Positions 62,320-64,000 of a stretch of DNA of 64,000 nucleotides are shown here, piece by piece. Location of the stretch: contig CAWBTA010000006.1 in the NCBI GenBank assembly GCA_963791625.1, positions 1,240,001-1,304,000 on the forward strand. Direction: 5' to 3'. The notes below the pieces were generated by a model. The model was not told the origin of the DNA, ran no database searches, and was given only the letters and a program-made list of their open reading frames with translations. Position numbers and translations under genes: made by a program. This stretch comes from JANMCE01 sp963791625. GTDB lineage: Bacteria; Actinomycetota; Acidimicrobiia; Acidimicrobiales; Ilumatobacteraceae. Position 1 is the first letter of the stretch. Every line of letters starts with the position of its first letter.

Positions 62320-63120
62320 TCAGGCCGACGCCGACAGAATGAGCAGGGGCACCACAAGTGGTTGCCATCGAGCGGTCACCTCGCTGACCGCTGCGGCCAC
62401 AGCCAGTCGCTGGTCGGTCATCGATAGTCGGGCCATAAAGCCAGCATGCGAGGCCATGGACAACCGCCATCCCACTGCCTGATCAATGGTTGCGTTTACA
62501 ACTATATGCTCATGCACAACGCTCGACGCTCGCCACCCCGCCGCCTTCGCAATTGATGTCAGTGACTCTGCGTTCGCCGTCGCCGGTTCTACCTCCTGCT
62601 TGAACCGGTCGTACCACGAGGGAGCTCGGAACCCGAACGGCTGAAGCGCACGGTCAACCGCGACCTTGACCGGATGGTTCCATCCTTCAGCGAACGTCGA
62701 CGCGAGCACCACGCCTTCTGCGCGCGTGACACGCCGTGACTCGGCCAGAAAGGCAACGGGGTCCGGGGCATGGTTCAGTCCGCACGCCACCACGACTGCC
62801 GCCAATGACCGATCCCGGAACGGCAACGCAAACGCGTCTGCCGCGACCGCTGGTGGTCGCTCGGAGGCATCGACGAGAAGCATGTCTGGCACCAGATCGA
62901 CCGCAATCACCGCGCAACCCCGCCGAACCAGTGGTGCCGTCGCCGCTCCCGTGCCGGCACACAGATCGAGAACCAAGCCGTGGCCGACTATCGGCAGTCG
63001 AGCAACCAGTGCGTCGGCCAAACGGGCGTACACGAACCCCGCACCGGCTGCCCACGACGAAGCAGCTGTCGCATAGGCGGCCCCGACCTCGCGGCGAAAC
63101 GCCGCATCGGCGACGCTCAT
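62320..63120 (-). CDS. SAM-dependent methyltransferase
   Basis: 266 residues from ATG 63120, inside the stop of the upstream gene. Class I Rossmann motif I LVLDLCAGTGAATAPLVRRG, motif II VIAVDLVPDMLLVDAS, and DRSLAAVVVACGLNHAPDPV as the post-II region. The substrate is not evident; the family includes UbiE/quinone and small-molecule methylases. Coupled to the phosphotransferase gene. Confidence 0.85.
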   Translation of the reverse strand: MSVADAAFRREVGAAYATAASSWAAGAGFVYARLADALVARLPIVGHGLVLDLCAGTGAATAPLVRRGCAVIAVDLVPDMLLVDASERPPAVAADAFALPFRDRSLAAVVVACGLNHAPDPVAFLAESRRVTRAEGVVLASTFAEGWNHPVKVAVDRALQPFGFRAPSWYDRFKQEVEPATANAESLTSIAKAAGWRASSVVHEHIVVNATIDQAVGWRLSMASHAGFMARLSMTDQRLAVAAAVSEVTARWQPLVVPLLILSASA

Positions 63121-64000
63121 GGCAAGTGGCCGACCGCATCCTCGGCCCGTTCGGTCCACCAGACCAACTCTTCGCCCCAACCTCCGAACGCCTTCTCCCA
63201 ACCGAACCACACGATGCCGGCCAGCAAGCCGAGCGCGATCTGACGATCCCACCACCCGTCCGTCGCGATCCCTCGGGCCTCAAGACTGTCTCGGTAGGCA
63301 TCGATCGTTTCCTCACGACTGCACGGAAGACGAGCAGCGTTGATAGCCAGGTACCAGGCCAGCTCGGCACAACCCGACCCACGACCCGGATTCTCCCAAT
63401 CGATCAGTACCGTGCGGCCCACATCGTCGGTTCCGAGGTTTCCGAGCTTCCAATTGCCGTGCACCAAGGTGGTCGGCGTTGATGCGAAGGCGCACGCGAG
63501 CGGTGACGGATCCCAGGCCAGCGGCGTGACAATCTCAGCCAGGCGTGGGGCCACCGAGGCGAGGAGCTCCCAGCCTTCACCGACCAGTCGGGGCACGAGG
63601 TGATTCGATCCGAGTTCGGCCTCGGCGAGAGCGAGCCAGGGCGAAAGTTCGAGAAGGCGGTTCTCCGGCGGGACAATGTCGATGATCGAGCCCGCTTCCC
63701 AGAATTGGGCATGGAGGGCGGCCATGTGGTCGATGAAAGAGAGGTGCTGCGGGAGCGAGACGGGATCGTCACCGGGTGGAACGAGGAACTCTGCGACATC
63801 TTCCATCAGAATCGACGTGGCGTGTCCCGGAGGCCACGCAGATGGGTCCGATGCCACGCCCAGGATCGGCTGACGAAAGCACGCCGGAAGCTGGTCCAGC
63901 AGTCCGGCAGTCCAGAGCTGCAACGTTCCGCAACCGAGATCCCCGACGGCTCGCATGGTCCAATCATCTCGGAGGTCCAGGTGCTTCAAGACGTAGTTCT
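63117..64000 (-). CDS. Aminoglycoside-phosphotransferase-family protein (5' end outside window)
   Basis: The frame continues through the right edge without a start: upstream of the apparent TTG the codons read N-Y-V-L-K-H-L, the usual LVVKHL strand of this kinase fold. Visible motifs: VLKHLDLRDDWTMRAVGD, catalytic loop TTLVHGNWKLGNLG (H-G-D/N-x-x-x-x-N), and the metal Asp in VLIDWENPGRGSG. Substrate unknown; the family phosphorylates aminoglycosides, choline, homoserine or other small alcohols. It ends in the methyltransferase start (ATGG overlap). Confidence 0.85.
   Translation of the reverse strand, partial: NYVLKHLDLRDDWTMRAVGDLGCGTLQLWTAGLLDQLPACFRQPILGVASDPSAWPPGHATSILMEDVAEFLVPPGDDPVSLPQHLSFIDHMAALHAQFWEAGSIIDIVPPENRLLELSPWLALAEAELGSNHLVPRLVGEGWELLASVAPRLAEIVTPLAWDPSPLACAFASTPTTLVHGNWKLGNLGTDDVGRTVLIDWENPGRGSGCAELAWYLAINAARLPCSREETIDAYRDSLEARGIATDGWWDRQIALGLLAGIVWFGWEKAFGGWGEELVWWTERAEDAVGHLP

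Overview
The window is a high-GC chromosomal segment from an actinobacterium, most plausibly of the Acidimicrobiia. The pointers are F420-type luciferase-like oxidoreductases, SARP and LAL regulators, Tat-exported ferritin-like proteins, an S33 tripeptidyl-aminopeptidase-type lipoprotein or secreted enzyme, and GTG/TTG starts. The lineage is inferred from gene content only. Genes are dense and run on both strands. There is no insertion sequence, prophage or CRISPR array. The only RNA genes I can support are rnpB (about 6193-6559) and tRNA-Val(TAC) (30750-30823, minus).

Layout. 1-2.4 kb: peroxide and redox cluster (PerR/Fur-type regulator, rubrerythrin, HdrD-like Fe-S protein, DUF3501). 2.5-6.2 kb: glycerol-3-phosphate dehydrogenase, a small membrane protein and two translationally coupled exported ferritin-like proteins. 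6.2-12.9 kb: rnpB, a secreted S33 peptidase, a sugar isomerase/dehydrogenase pair, and a coupled glycosyltransferase and acyltransferase pair. 13-18 kb: two F420-type oxidoreductases flank an operon of class A PBP, zinc-ribbon coiled-coil protein, membrane protein and histidine phosphatase. 19-30 kb: metabolic enzymes (MocA-like dehydrogenase, dienelactone hydrolase, AcuI-like reductase, RidA, an orphan form II CoxL-like protein, a zinc-finger SDR, a ROK kinase), then a degenerate sensor kinase coupled to a SARP regulator. 30-30.8 kb: gene wreckage beside tRNA-Val (vapB/vapC fusion remnant, nucleotidyltransferase tail, imperfect inverted repeat). 31-39 kb: NUDIX, inositol-phosphatase-like, agmatinase, a bacterial ionotropic-glutamate-receptor-like channel, a SAF-domain protein and an alkyl sulfatase. 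39-44 kb: a LacI-controlled CUT2 sugar ABC transporter with two clear operators. 44-45 kb: an intact Phd/VapC toxin-antitoxin pair with its own operator-promoter. 45-53 kb: nickel/cobalt-exporter-like protein with an EF-hand, a 900-residue LAL regulator, and a set of small, exported or lipoprotein genes that share a 16-bp palindromic upstream element. 53-62 kb: catabolic block (Baeyer-Villiger-type monooxygenase, acyl-CoA-dehydrogenase-fold protein, then a coupled alpha/beta hydrolase, NicX-like ring-cleavage dioxygenase and glutamine-synthetase-like ligase), followed by a SARP-AAA-TPR regulator with a damaged Walker A. 62-64 kb: methyltransferase and an edge-truncated phosphotransferase.

Three otherwise normal genes (MocA-like at 19.0 kb, ROK kinase at 26.4 kb, glutamate-receptor-like channel at 34.4 kb) each carry a single-base frameshift at a short homopolymer. 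This pattern fits sequencing or assembly error better than three independent pseudogenes, but the sequence alone cannot decide.

The candidates most worth attention are: (1) the putative LAL regulon at 46.9-53 kb defined by the repeated element; (2) the NicD/NicX/GS-like operon with its divergent palindromic operator; (3) the receptor-channel with an unusual filter; (4) the decayed island next to tRNA-Val; (5) the sensor kinase that has lost its phospho-acceptor histidine yet is still coupled to a SARP regulator.
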